Shown here in pieces: positions 53,000 to 62,769 of a stretch of DNA of 64,000 bases. The stretch is from positions 4,499,001 to 4,563,000 of the forward strand of contig NC_011830.1 of NCBI RefSeq assembly GCF_000021925.1, read 5' to 3'. Source of the DNA: Desulfitobacterium hafniense DCB-2 (lineage in GTDB: Bacteria; Bacillota; Desulfitobacteriia; Desulfitobacteriales; Desulfitobacteriaceae). Position 1 is the stretch's first letter; each line of letters starts with the position of its first letter. The notes beneath the pieces are model-generated. The model was not told the DNA's origin, searched no databases, and saw nothing but the letters and a program-made list of their open reading frames with translations. The translations under genes and the position numbers were made by a program.

Positions 53000-54037
53000 C
53001 TAATTCCTTCGTCGCACAGTAAGCAGCTCTGTGAGCGTTCTTGTCATGTAATCCACCATGGCCATAGCCTTCCCATAATCCATACGGGTAGGTCCAATCA
53101 AGCCGATCGTTCCCAAAGGCTCTCCATCAATCCAATAGGTCCCGGTAATAATACTGCAGTCCCGAAGTTCCTTCAGTTTATTTTCCCCACCGATAGTCAC
53201 TGCCAAACCTTCTTTCTGAGGATGCAATACTTTGATGATTTGGGCTCCCTCTTCGAAAATCTGGAAGAGGTTTCTGATCTTTTCTACATCCCGGAATTCA
53301 GGTTGGTTCAACATGTTCAGAGTTCCACCCAGGTAGACTTTACTGGACTCTTCAGGGCTATTGCTCAGAACGGCGGAAAGAAGCTCTAAGGCATTGTCAA
53401 TCAGGAAGCGTTGACGAGTCAGTTCGCTGTATATCTCATGAAGCATATCCCGTTTCACTTCTTCCATAGAATGCCCACGCATCTTATGGTTAAATACGTT
53501 GGCAATTCTCTGAAGCTCCTCGGCTGTTACATTTTCCCCAATCTCGACAATCTGATTCTCCACCACGCCATTTTCCTTGACGACCACCATGATGGCTTTG
53601 CCGGGTTCATAAGGCAGGAAGTGCATCTGATTAAAGGCGCTCTTTCCCTTGTCCGGCCCGATGACGATACTGGTCAAATGGGTGAGTTCAGAAAGGAGCT
53701 TGCTGGAATGGGCAATGACCGTCTGAATCTCCGCAATTCTTTTCGTGGTCTCTTTTTCAATAACATCCTTGACATCATCGGCAATACTGGATTTCTCCAG
53801 GAGACAGTCCACATAATACCGATAACCCGCATCCGAGGGAATGCGGCCTGCTGAAGTATGGGGCTGCTCAATAAGACCCAACTCTTCCATATCGGACATT
53901 TCGTTACGAATGGTGGCCGGCGAGATGCCTAAATCAAATTTCCGGGCGATGGTTCGTGAACCGACAGGCTCAGCAGTACTGATATAATCCTGTACGATAG
54001 CCCGCAGGATCTTCTTTTTTCGCTCGTCCATCTGCAT
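53000..54037 (-). CDS. hrcA: Heat-inducible repressor HrcA
   Basis: 345 residues from ATG 54037, eight bases after AGGCGG. The N-terminal winged helix (ILRAIVQDYISTAEPVGSRTIARKFDLGISPATIRNEMSDMEELG) and the GAF-like domain are typical. HrcA binds CIRCE with GroEL as co-factor and represses its own operon. The CIRCE at 54074-54100 lies between promoter and gene. Confidence 0.97.
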   Translation of the reverse strand: MQMDERKKKILRAIVQDYISTAEPVGSRTIARKFDLGISPATIRNEMSDMEELGLIEQPHTSAGRIPSDAGYRYYVDCLLEKSSIADDVKDVIEKETTKRIAEIQTVIAHSSKLLSELTHLTSIVIGPDKGKSAFNQMHFLPYEPGKAIMVVVKENGVVENQIVEIGENVTAEELQRIANVFNHKMRGHSMEEVKRDMLHEIYSELTRQRFLIDNALELLSAVLSNSPEESSKVYLGGTLNMLNQPEFRDVEKIRNLFQIFEEGAQIIKVLHPQKEGLAVTIGGENKLKELRDCSIITGTYWIDGEPLGTIGLIGPTRMDYGKAMAMVDYMTRTLTELLTVRRRN

Positions 54038-54073
54038 ACACATAACCGCCTTTCCACCCTCGTTTTCCTCTTG

Positions 54074-54100
54074 TTAGCACTCGACCTTAATGAGTGCTAA
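54074..54100 (-). promoter_or_regulatory. CIRCE operator
   Basis: Perfect TTAGCACTC-N9-GAGTGCTAA, 37 bp upstream of the hrcA start and 14 bp past the -10 box. This is the HrcA binding site. Confidence 0.98.
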
Positions 54101-54114
54101 CGATTTATGATATT

Positions 54115-54143
54115 ATAGTACCTCTCACTATTTATATTGTCAA
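54115..54143 (-). promoter_or_regulatory. Promoter of the hrcA operon
   Basis: Perfect TTGACA (54143-54138), 17-bp spacer and TACTAT (54120-54115) on the minus strand, directly upstream of CIRCE. Confidence 0.82.
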
Positions 54144-54222
54144 GTAGCAGACAAGGTAAAAAAATGGTTTGGACGGCATTATCTTCTTCAGCTTTTTGGA
54201 TGGAATTTCACGGGTAAAATTT

Positions 54223-54268
54223 CGATAGCCGGAGAAATTGAATTTAAATTCAATTTCTCCAGCTATCG
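54223..54268 (-). terminator. Long inverted repeat downstream of the sortase gene
   Basis: 46-bp nearly perfect palindrome, CGATAGC-C-GGAGAAATTGAATTT joined to its complement with one mismatch and no loop spacer. On the minus strand only AAATTTT follows, so it is a weak terminator candidate for the sortase operon; a protein-binding or recombination site is also possible. Confidence 0.5.
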
Positions 54269-54323
54269 GAACAAAAGAGATTGTGCACTTCCCGAGGAAT
54301 CGGGTTCAGCAAGGTGGGAATCT

Positions 54324-54992
54324 TCACCCCCCTAATACTCCTTTAATGATCAGCCTGTGAGTCGGGTTGATCATGGGGTGACAGGTAATGAGGGTTATTT
54401 CGCTGATATCCTTATTGCTGTTAAGAACGTAGGTTTCCGTGGGGTCAACATATAATTTTTGGGTTACGGTGTAGGTATAGGTAGTCTTCCCATCGGTTAC
54501 TTCCAGCCGGTCTCCCGGATTGACTTCCTCCAGCCTGTTGAATTGCCGGCCATAAGTATGGCTTCGATGACCGGCTATGGCGTAATTGCCCGGCTCACCC
54601 ATGTTCCCGGTGTTCTCCATATGAGCTACCGATAGATCCAGGTTTGCTTCGGTTACACCTTTGAGGATGGGCAGCTCAAGGCCGATCTTCTCGATCTTGA
54701 GCATTCCTTCCATCGTGTCGTGTATATAATCTTGTCTGTCTTTTTCTTCCGGAGTGATGAACTCTTCCGGCAAATCACCCGGCGACTCTTTCGCCGGGCT
54801 GCTTTCTTCAGCATCCTGATCAGGGGCCGGGTCAGCGGCTCGTTCTCCTTGATCCACAGCGGCAAGGGCTGCTTGCCATTCGCTGACCAGCTTTTTCTGC
54901 AGATAGGTGCTGTGCATTTCCGCTGCCTTGGGATAGGCCAGCAGAGTGAGTCCTGCCACGATGAAGATGATGGAGCTAATTTTCTTCGACAT
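54324..54992 (-). CDS. Class D-like sortase
   Basis: 222 residues. An N-terminal membrane helix (residues 5-22) is followed by an acidic linker and the sortase fold. The catalytic residues lie in AIAGHRSHTYG (His), ISEITLITCHPM (Cys) and PTHRLIIKG (Arg). The short TLITC and overall size point to class D. It lies 61 bp downstream of the LPKTG surface protein gene and is the evident enzyme for its cell-wall attachment. Confidence 0.92.
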   Translation of the reverse strand: MSKKISSIIFIVAGLTLLAYPKAAEMHSTYLQKKLVSEWQAALAAVDQGERAADPAPDQDAEESSPAKESPGDLPEEFITPEEKDRQDYIHDTMEGMLKIEKIGLELPILKGVTEANLDLSVAHMENTGNMGEPGNYAIAGHRSHTYGRQFNRLEEVNPGDRLEVTDGKTTYTYTVTQKLYVDPTETYVLNSNKDISEITLITCHPMINPTHRLIIKGVLGG

Positions 54993-55053
54993 TTTTCTAC
55001 CTGCCTAAAATTTTGTAGAAAGAGGCAGAGTCTCTGCTCTGCCTCTTAACCGT

Positions 55054-58000
55054 CTATGCCGTTCTTCTTCTCCCTAAGTAAAGTCCCAGAGCGATGAACA
55101 GCATTCCCAAAGTGTAATATCCTGAATTGCCGTTTTCACCGGTCTTCGGCAAGGTCCCTTTGCCGTCCGCCGGGGTTTCTCCTGTACCTTGATTACCCCC
55201 TGCTTCCGGTGTCCCTGTCGCCTGTCTATCGGACGGGTCGGTGGGTGTTTTTGCAGGATGTTGTGGTTCTACCGGTTTTTGGGTATCTATCGGCTTTTCA
55301 GGAATTTCCGGCGTTTCTGTTCCCGGGGTAGCTGGTGTTTGCCCAGGCACTGCCGGTTTTGTGTTATCCTCGGTCGGTGTTGGTGTAATGTCTCCGCCGC
55401 CACTTCCACCGCCACTGCTGCCACCGTCGCCGTCTCCACCAGAATCAAGAGGCTGCATGACGAAATCATGTTTGACTACATCAAAGTCAACAGAAATCGT
55501 GGGGCTGGTATAAGTGTTATAACCGGTCTTGGTGCCTTTGATATAATAATCTGCTTCTGAGAAGACCATCCAGGCGTAGTTTCCATGATCTTTTACACTT
55601 GGATGCTCATTAAATACGGTTGTGGAGGCACTCCGCTGAGGATTTTCATTGTCGTTGGGCGCAAAGCCCGGCAGTATAGGCAGAATTACCTTGGTATGAG
55701 GTGTTCTTCCCTCAGCTTTATTTCTGGGAGTATCTGCATAAAATAATTCTACATACACATCTCCCAATATCTTACCGGTCTCACTGTCCGTAATTGTACC
55801 GTAGGGGTCGATCAGCTCCTCGTGAATGCTGATTTGTCCGTCAGTGTTAAGCTGAACGACGATTTTACCCATGATCAGCTCTTGGCCCTCTACTTCCATG
55901 GTCATCACAAATTCATAGGTTTGACCTTTGGACAATTCCTCGATGGTGAAGACACCGGTTTTCGAATCTACCTCAGCTTCTTTGCCGCCAACGCCTTCCG
56001 CGGTTACTTGCTTGAGCACGATTTTTTCATCGGTGCCCCGGCCGGCGATCCGCTCCCTGCCGTCCTTATCCCTGGTGATGATGACTCCTGTAAAGGTTTC
56101 CTGGGCCGGGAATTCTTCGTCACCCTGATCGGCGTTCACTTCGCCGGCTTCCGCTTTTTGCTTAAAGCTGACATCGACCGGTTCGCCGTTGATGATGATA
56201 GATTTGGTGATTTCAACGTCATATACGGTATCCCCTTTCGGAATAGGGACCCGATATTTGCCGTCGGGGCCGGTGATACACTCCCCTCTGAAGTCTATGA
56301 TGCCGTCGCCGTCGAAGTCTTTCGTGACCACGACTTTGGCTCCCGCAATGGGCTTACCTGTCTGGTTGTCTGTGACAACCCCGGTAATAGCCGACGGTTC
56401 AAAGATGATATAGATGGTGTCCGTAGCGTAAAGCCCTTTTTCCGGATCCGCCACGGTTGCTATCACCGGAACCTTCTGGGGGTCAATTCCTTCGATTTTC
56501 TCAGAGCGGTAAAGGATTTGAGCTTCCCCATTAGCGTCGGTCACCCCTGTTTGCTTGCCCACCTGAGGGTTCCGGGGGTCGCCCAGAAAGGTGCCCAAAG
56601 GCGCTTCAAACACTACTTCCACACCGGCTACCGGGTTGCCCTTGTCATCGGTAACCCGAGTGGTTAGCACCGTCTCGGATTTGCCGTCACCAACGATGGT
56701 GGAAGGATCAGCCTTGAGATCGATGGCATACTCCACCTTGCCGATAAAGGTGTTGGTGATAGTGAGGCCATCCGGGGAAACTGTCTTGGCATAAACCGGC
56801 GGGACCTCCACTTCATCTACGGTATAGGTATACGCTCTGCCTGTATTATCCGTTGTATCCAGACCGTTCCAGGTGTGGCTGAGCTGACCATTGACCAGTT
56901 CTACCGGCTCCCCTTGCTTTACTCCGTTGCGATAGAGCTGGAGCTGGATCGAGGGCTTGATACTTGGCCCGCCCTCCCAGATTTTGCTGCCGGTAATGGC
57001 TGTCTTGGGTGAGCCATAGGTGTTGGTAATAGTGAGTCCGTCCGAGGAGATGGATTTGCCGTAGTTGGGCGGAGTCTTAACTTCGTCGATGCGATATCGG
57101 TAATCATTACCATCAGAATCCGTCTTATCCAAGTGGGTCCAGGTATGGATCCACGAGGGCGTCTCTGAGCCATTCAAAGTGACAGGCGATCCTAAAGGTA
57201 GGTTATTTCTATATAGCTGTAATTGAATCTCCGGTTTGACTGCCGGCCCACCCTGCCAGACTTTGGTTCCAGTGATCTCAAGCCGGCTGTTAGTAAAAGA
57301 AGCTGTCTGCGTAGTATCTGCCACAATGTTGCCGGTCTCATTTGTGCTGATCGTAGAGTAACCGTCGCCGGAGTAGTCTGCCTCAGTCACTGTATAAGCT
57401 GCCTCCTTGGGCAAACCCACGATAGTAATGCTCTGTCCATGAGCGAGGGAAAAATCATCTCCAGTTTTAATGGTTCCACCAGGTACTCCATGCCCTATAT
57501 AAGCATAGGTGCCGGCTGCGCCATCCAGCGTCAGCGTAAAATTAAATGCCTTTGTGGTATCGGCATCATTGCCAGCCACAACTTTGTTGATCTTCAGGTT
57601 CCCAACCGTACCTGTCTGAAAGTTTTGGATGGTGATTACGGCGGTCTGCGTTCCTGTTTTTCCATCAATAGAAGAGACAATTCCCCCGCCGCTGGTCGTA
57701 AACATCAGGGAATGATCTACATTTTCCAGGGTATATCCAGAACTATCAGGCACCTTTGTTTCTCGGAGAATATATTCTCCGTCGGGTATGACCTTAAGCT
57801 TAAGGGTGCCGTCGCTGCCGGTGACGCCTTTTTTGATGACCGTAGTGCCATCCTTAGCGTATAGCGTGAATTCAACACCCGGAAAAGGGACACTCCCTTC
57901 CTTGGTCTTCGTTATACTTATCGAACCATTCCTTAGCAAGCTGGCACTGCCGTCTTGGGCCGTAATAGAGTAACTCTTGCCTGTATTTTCTTGCCCCACA

Positions 58001-61000
58001 CTGTTTTCACCAAGCAAGGACACTTTGTTCGTAACGCTTCCCGGCTCGCCTGTGACATCGGTGATATAGCTGAATCTGTACGCCTTTGCTTTGTTGGGGA
58101 TGATAAAGCTCAGCACCCGATTCCCATTATCGTAGCTCACATTCGTCCCTAACCTAAGCTCAACGGGGTCTCCAAGTGTATACCTTCCGTCTGCCTGGAG
58201 AGTCATCTCGTTGGCCGTAATATTTCCCTCAAGCACCAGTTTCCCGCTGGAGTCCATACGCAGATCAATACCAAGCGGCAATTTATCTTCCAGTCTCTCG
58301 CCGGGTTGCTCAAGGTCGTAGGGTTTGTAATCCACTGTCCAGCGCACTTCACCTGCTTTTATCAGCTCCCAGGCTTTCCCCAGGATCTCGCTGGTGATGG
58401 TTATATTTTGGGTGCTCGTCACGCCGCTAGTCCATCTCTCGGTTTTTAAAGCTACGCTATTCGTTATCGTTTCTGTATCATTCTTAGAAAAATACTCCGC
58501 TACAGTTGCACTGGTGGGTTTTGACTTGACCAGTATTACATATGGTTGAGCCAGCGAGGTAAATTCAAAGGTTGCTGTGCGCCCGTTAAAGCTAGCATTA
58601 AGGCCCGTGACCGTATCCGGCGTGATATCTTCAGCGTCAACGAGTTTGTCGGATTTCTTGATGCCTTCAAAAATCAGGTACTTTGAACCTTCGACTATAT
58701 CAACAAACTCCCATCCCTCGGGCAGGGTGTCGGTAAGGGTTGCCTTTCCCAGCGGTTCCCCTGCCGCGTTTGTCGTATTGGTCAAATCGATGCCATCGGC
58801 GTTGACGCTTAAGCGGAAAATCGCCGACTTATCCTGATAGTCAAAGCTCTCTGTCGCTGTCGTGGTATTATGGGCATTTACGCCGGTCGCCGGATTGGAT
58901 ATCGCGGCCCGCTTTAGCATGCCCTTGAGAAGCATATTGTTCTTGTAATTTACGCTTCCGGTAGCAGCGTTCACCTTTGTGGTGCCGCTGAATAGTGTCG
59001 CTGTGTTCTGCACGGTAGGCGTCTTATTCCCGGCGAATATATCCGGATCTACAACCTGGCTGTTAAAGCTGAAGGTGTTCACGCTGGTCGTAGACAAGCC
59101 TGTGATTTCCAGCAAATCGGCAACCTGTACGTCGCCCTGCGTAATAGGAATCACGTTCATCGTAAACGGTGATCCGGAAAAATTGTCTGCATATTTCTGG
59201 CCAAAGCGCGGTGTCAGATTAGCATGAGCAATGCCTTCGGGAATCCCGCTAACATTTGAGAGGTCAATACTTTTCCCATAAACAAGAAGATCATATACTT
59301 TCATATCGGGAATCTCTTGCTTTTTTGTATCTACAGTGACGGTCCAGCGAATTTTCTGGTTCGCAGCATCCACCACACCATATTTTGACATGGCGTTGTA
59401 CCCAATCGTCACACCAACATTGCCCGAACCGGGGCCGGAACCAGTTACGCCGGTCCATCTGATACTAGCAGAGTTAGTGTATGTTTTTTCGCCAGTCGTA
59501 TAATCATCATTGGGAACCTCAGTTACGATAGTAAGCAGAATCTCAGAGTTGATGTCGCCAATGCTATATTCGCCGGCTCCATCGGGTGTAATGATTTTCT
59601 CTCCAACCCATTCTGAGCCATTCCAAGTCTGCCATTTAGCAGATTGGAGCTCTAAATCGCCCTGCAATTTATCGGTTATGACAACACCCTTTAAATCTGC
59701 CCCCATGTGGTTGGCAGTAATCGTCCAAGTTATTGTACGATCTTTCGGGTCGTAAGTGCCACTGCTTCCAGCGTCGCTTGACACGCCTTTTTTCTCAATC
59801 CACTTTGGTGTAAATTCGACAGACGACTGACCGCTGCCCATCATCTTCTCATCTTTGTCGCGAAGTTCGGCTTTGTTGACTACTGTTTGCTTGCTGTTAG
59901 CCTGATACTTACCGTCGGGTATTTTTGTTTTAAACTCGATGATTCGGGGACTGGCTGAACCTTCGGTAGGGAAAATGTAACTCAGCTTTTTATCCTCTAA
60001 AGTAGGAGCCTTACCCTCTGAGCCCACTTTAAAAGTGCCTTCCATATAGTCGCCGACACTGGTCAAATCATCAAAGAACTGATACCCAGCTAAGTCAACA
60101 TCTGTGCCACCCTGTGTCGCGCTGATATTGGCCGTCCATGTAATGCTTTGGTCCGCCAGGTCCGCAGTACCCGTTTTTGTAACATTATACTCAATGGGCA
60201 CAGCAGGGACGTTCACCGTATATGGCTTTCCCAGTATTGTTACTGTATGATCCCCCGCACCGCCGCTGCTGCTACTGGCGTCATATTGAAACTCGGCATG
60301 GAACTTACAAGTTACAGAATGGACATCCCCATTAAAAACTTCTTCTTCTCCGTCAAAATCGACCTTGGCAGTCACCATCTTTGTCACGGAGTCCGCTTCA
60401 AAAGATACGTAGCCTACTAGCGTCCCACTTTCCGCTTTTAATTCAATAGAAGATCCCGAAATCAACTCAAATGCATCGCCCAGTTCAAATATAATCCAAT
60501 CACCCTTTTTAACTGGATTTACGGGTGTTGGATCATCGCCTTCAACCGGCACACCAAATGAAATCTCTACCTTGATCGGCCTGGTGCTCATTATGGTGCC
60601 GCTTTCGGCGATAGATTTCCCATCCTGTGTGATCGTCTCCTTGAGATTGGTAAGTACGGATTTGTTAATTTCCATACCGCTGCCTCGTACTCCCATCAGC
60701 CCCCTGATCTTACCCACAAGGCCGGGGTTCTTCACCGCTCCGGGAACAATGATGGTGCCTGTGAAGGTTTGGATCGCATATTCTACGGGGACTTGAATCT
60801 CCTCGGGTGCCGCGGGTTCCACTGTTTCAGGTTCAGCAGGCGCTGCCGCTGCCTCCGCTGATTCTTCCCGCTCTGTCGTCACTTCCACCGATGCTGCGGG
60901 TTCAGCTGGTGTTGCCGGTGCTCCGGGAGCTTCTCCTTCTGGGGATTCTGCCGGGGCTTCAGGATTCGGGGCGCTCTCCGGAGCGGTGCCTCCCTCAGCC

Positions 61001-61422
61001 ATCTCCGGCCCGGATTCCTCCACCATTACCGGTCCCTCTGATTCTGCCGGGTCCGGGTCCACTTCCTTCTGCTCCAGGCCGGCGTAAAGCTCCTGGTCGA
61101 TGGTAACGGTCAATGCTCCTGCTGTGGAAATATGATAGCTGCCCAGCACTGTGCCGTCCGCCGCCCTGAGTTCGGAGGCTACTGCTTCGTTCAGAGTAAA
61201 TCCTCCCGTATAGGAATACACTGTTACCGGATCGTCCGGATCAAGAGTAAGTTCCCAGTCCAGATAGGCTGTGCCCTCAGCAATGTTTTCGTCCATTATG
61301 CGAAAACTTTCCCCGCCGGTTGCGGCGAAGGCCGGTGCTATCGGTCCCACTGCCTGCATAAGCATGGCCAGAATAACCAGAACAGCTATCCTAACTTTAC
61401 TTTTGCTTTTGCGAAAAAACAC
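55054..61422 (-). CDS. Giant LPKTG cell-wall-anchored surface protein
   Basis: 2122 residues. A signal peptide (cleavage near AFA-ATGG, residue 33) is followed by a Pro/Glu/Ala-rich stretch (about 125-215) and several adhesin-like beta domains (about 250-1150) of the isopeptide/collagen-adhesin style. A SpaA-type domain (about 1163-1245, ISITKTKEGSVPFPGVEFTLY) follows, then a DUF5979-like domain and two Cna-B repeats starting with TGTKVWQGGP and TGSKIWEGGP (about 1385-1560). Next are an invasin-like Big_1 domain (about 1562-1670) and carboxypeptidase-regulatory-like repeats. A Gly/Pro-rich wall-spanning segment ends in LPKTG at 2091-2095, a hydrophobic helix and RRR. It is the likely adhesin or S-layer-like fibre anchored by the neighbouring sortase. 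Confidence 0.93.
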   Translation of the reverse strand: MFFRKSKSKVRIAVLVILAMLMQAVGPIAPAFAATGGESFRIMDENIAEGTAYLDWELTLDPDDPVTVYSYTGGFTLNEAVASELRAADGTVLGSYHISTAGALTVTIDQELYAGLEQKEVDPDPAESEGPVMVEESGPEMAEGGTAPESAPNPEAPAESPEGEAPGAPATPAEPAASVEVTTEREESAEAAAAPAEPETVEPAAPEEIQVPVEYAIQTFTGTIIVPGAVKNPGLVGKIRGLMGVRGSGMEINKSVLTNLKETITQDGKSIAESGTIMSTRPIKVEISFGVPVEGDDPTPVNPVKKGDWIIFELGDAFELISGSSIELKAESGTLVGYVSFEADSVTKMVTAKVDFDGEEEVFNGDVHSVTCKFHAEFQYDASSSSGGAGDHTVTILGKPYTVNVPAVPIEYNVTKTGTADLADQSITWTANISATQGGTDVDLAGYQFFDDLTSVGDYMEGTFKVGSEGKAPTLEDKKLSYIFPTEGSASPRIIEFKTKIPDGKYQANSKQTVVNKAELRDKDEKMMGSGQSSVEFTPKWIEKKGVSSDAGSSGTYDPKDRTITWTITANHMGADLKGVVITDKLQGDLELQSAKWQTWNGSEWVGEKIITPDGAGEYSIGDINSEILLTIVTEVPNDDYTTGEKTYTNSASIRWTGVTGSGPGSGNVGVTIGYNAMSKYGVVDAANQKIRWTVTVDTKKQEIPDMKVYDLLVYGKSIDLSNVSGIPEGIAHANLTPRFGQKYADNFSGSPFTMNVIPITQGDVQVADLLEITGLSTTSVNTFSFNSQVVDPDIFAGNKTPTVQNTATLFSGTTKVNAATGSVNYKNNMLLKGMLKRAAISNPATGVNAHNTTTATESFDYQDKSAIFRLSVNADGIDLTNTTNAAGEPLGKATLTDTLPEGWEFVDIVEGSKYLIFEGIKKSDKLVDAEDITPDTVTGLNASFNGRTATFEFTSLAQPYVILVKSKPTSATVAEYFSKNDTETITNSVALKTERWTSGVTSTQNITITSEILGKAWELIKAGEVRWTVDYKPYDLEQPGERLEDKLPLGIDLRMDSSGKLVLEGNITANEMTLQADGRYTLGDPVELRLGTNVSYDNGNRVLSFIIPNKAKAYRFSYITDVTGEPGSVTNKVSLLGENSVGQENTGKSYSITAQDGSASLLRNGSISITKTKEGSVPFPGVEFTLYAKDGTTVIKKGVTGSDGTLKLKVIPDGEYILRETKVPDSSGYTLENVDHSLMFTTSGGGIVSSIDGKTGTQTAVITIQNFQTGTVGNLKINKVVAGNDADTTKAFNFTLTLDGAAGTYAYIGHGVPGGTIKTGDDFSLAHGQSITIVGLPKEAAYTVTEADYSGDGYSTISTNETGNIVADTTQTASFTNSRLEITGTKVWQGGPAVKPEIQLQLYRNNLPLGSPVTLNGSETPSWIHTWTHLDKTDSDGNDYRYRIDEVKTPPNYGKSISSDGLTITNTYGSPKTAITGSKIWEGGPSIKPSIQLQLYRNGVKQGEPVELVNGQLSHTWNGLDTTDNTGRAYTYTVDEVEVPPVYAKTVSPDGLTITNTFIGKVEYAIDLKADPSTIVGDGKSETVLTTRVTDDKGNPVAGVEVVFEAPLGTFLGDPRNPQVGKQTGVTDANGEAQILYRSEKIEGIDPQKVPVIATVADPEKGLYATDTIYIIFEPSAITGVVTDNQTGKPIAGAKVVVTKDFDGDGIIDFRGECITGPDGKYRVPIPKGDTVYDVEITKSIIINGEPVDVSFKQKAEAGEVNADQGDEEFPAQETFTGVIITRDKDGRERIAGRGTDEKIVLKQVTAEGVGGKEAEVDSKTGVFTIEELSKGQTYEFVMTMEVEGQELIMGKIVVQLNTDGQISIHEELIDPYGTITDSETGKILGDVYVELFYADTPRNKAEGRTPHTKVILPILPGFAPNDNENPQRSASTTVFNEHPSVKDHGNYAWMVFSEADYYIKGTKTGYNTYTSPTISVDFDVVKHDFVMQPLDSGGDGDGGSSGGGSGGGDITPTPTEDNTKPAVPGQTPATPGTETPEIPEKPIDTQKPVEPQHPAKTPTDPSDRQATGTPEAGGNQGTGETPADGKGTLPKTGENGNSGYYTLGMLFIALGLYLGRRRTA

Positions 61423-61578
61423 ATATAGTTCCTCCTTTCAAATATTTAGCTGCTTTTACTAAAACATTTCCTTAGCTATATCACCCACTCTCTTATTGAA
61501 ACTCTTAGAATTAGACAGTCATTACTAAATTATATAAAATCTTTCCTTACAAAAAACTTACTTGCTAGATATAACAAA

Positions 61579-61616
61579 ACCGCGTTAATGCCTTGTTAAT
61601 TCAGCATGAACACGGT
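61579..61616 (-). terminator. Terminator after the response regulator gene
   Basis: ACCGTGTTCATGC / GCATTAACGCGGT on the minus strand (61616-61604 and 61591-61579) with one mismatch and one G-U, followed by TTTTGTTAT. It separates the two-component genes from the surface protein, so the two units have separate transcripts. Confidence 0.72.
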
Positions 61617-61684
61617 TCTTCAATAATAATTGTTAATTTAAATTCACTATATAGTTTAAGTAATCAGCTTGCATCATTTCCAAT

Positions 61685-62734
61685 CTAAATTTCCTCAGCA
61701 AGGGCCTTATTAAGAAGTCTGTCAATACGTCGCTTAAGACGTTGATCCAGCTTCATTTCCTGTAAGTCTTCCAGCTTTTCCACAAGCTCTTCGTCAAGGG
61801 ATGTATGCTGTAAGACCTTTTCCATCACATCAAGCCCTTCCCGGTAACGACCTTGGGAAAAATAGTCCTGGGCAAGACATAAGGCAATTTTCTGATAGCA
61901 ATTATATATCTCCTGCCTCTTTTGATAGCACCAGACATAATCTTTTCCTGCCAGCAAATCCCCTTTGTAGAGTTTCATAACTTCCTGCAGAGATCTGTCA
62001 CTATCAAAGGATTGGGGATTGAGCAGCTCCTTGACATCCCAATACCATTTTGTTGGCGGAATAAGCTGGTAGGTCTTATTGATGGCTTGAATCTCAAAGC
62101 CTAAATTATTTTCTTTAAAGGATTGCTTCAACCGAAATATGGTGGTGTATAGACTTTGCTCAGCTTTTTGAGTTTCGGTATTCGGCCATAGACCATCCAT
62201 CAACACCCATTTGGACACGGAAAAATCATGAAGCAATAGATAAGCAAACAGCTCTTCAGCCTTCGCGGTCGTCCAGTGTATCGGCATTTGATTCCCGATC
62301 TTTACTTCAAAGCCGCCCAGCATCCCTATCTCGATTGAATGTCCTTCAGTTTCGAGTTTGCCTTTTCCCATCCCTTTCATTTTATATACTCTGCATAGAG
62401 AGCGCTCCAACTTTTCCTTGACGATGGGCTTCAGTATATAGTCTAAGGCATGGACATTAAAGGCCTCCAGAGCAAAGCGGTCATGGGCAGTAACAAAGAC
62501 AAGAACTACCTGCTCATCTTTCTCAGCAATTTGCATTGCTAGTTCCACGCCGTTCATACCGGGCATATCGATATCCAAATACACCACATCAGGTTTCAAT
62601 GTCTCAATACTCAGCAATACTTCAGCAGGCTTCAGAAACTTCCCGATAATTTCTACATCCGTCCTCTTGCTGAACATTCGCTCCATAAGATCAAGGGCTG
62701 GTTGTTCATCATCCACCAAGATCACTCTCAGCAT
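61685..62734 (-). CDS. Response regulator with BTAD (SARP-like) output domain
   Basis: 349 residues from ATG 62734 (GGGGGGATTTA upstream; an earlier start is inside the RBS run). Receiver domain residues 1-120 with VVYLDIDMPGMNG (phospho-Asp near 54) and LKP. A winged-helix region (about 140-220, WTTAKAEELFAYLLLH ... SLYTTIFRLKQ) is followed by a tetratricopeptide-like bacterial transcriptional activator domain to the end. It is paired with the upstream histidine kinase and is likely to control nearby genes, possibly the giant surface protein; this is inference. Confidence 0.9.
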   Translation of the reverse strand: MLRVILVDDEQPALDLMERMFSKRTDVEIIGKFLKPAEVLLSIETLKPDVVYLDIDMPGMNGVELAMQIAEKDEQVVLVFVTAHDRFALEAFNVHALDYILKPIVKEKLERSLCRVYKMKGMGKGKLETEGHSIEIGMLGGFEVKIGNQMPIHWTTAKAEELFAYLLLHDFSVSKWVLMDGLWPNTETQKAEQSLYTTIFRLKQSFKENNLGFEIQAINKTYQLIPPTKWYWDVKELLNPQSFDSDRSLQEVMKLYKGDLLAGKDYVWCYQKRQEIYNCYQKIALCLAQDYFSQGRYREGLDVMEKVLQHTSLDEELVEKLEDLQEMKLDQRLKRRIDRLLNKALAEEI

Positions 62735-62769
62735 TAAATCCCCCCTTAACACTAGAATTCATATCCTAA

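Noticed and set aside
54074..54100. CRISPR-like or mobile repeat
   Set aside because: The inverted repeat is the standard CIRCE operator. No CRISPR array or cas gene was found anywhere in the window.
55189..60796. Many plus-strand frames opposite the giant surface protein
   Set aside because: They mirror the repetitive composition of the surface protein gene and lack starts, ribosome-binding sites and known domains.
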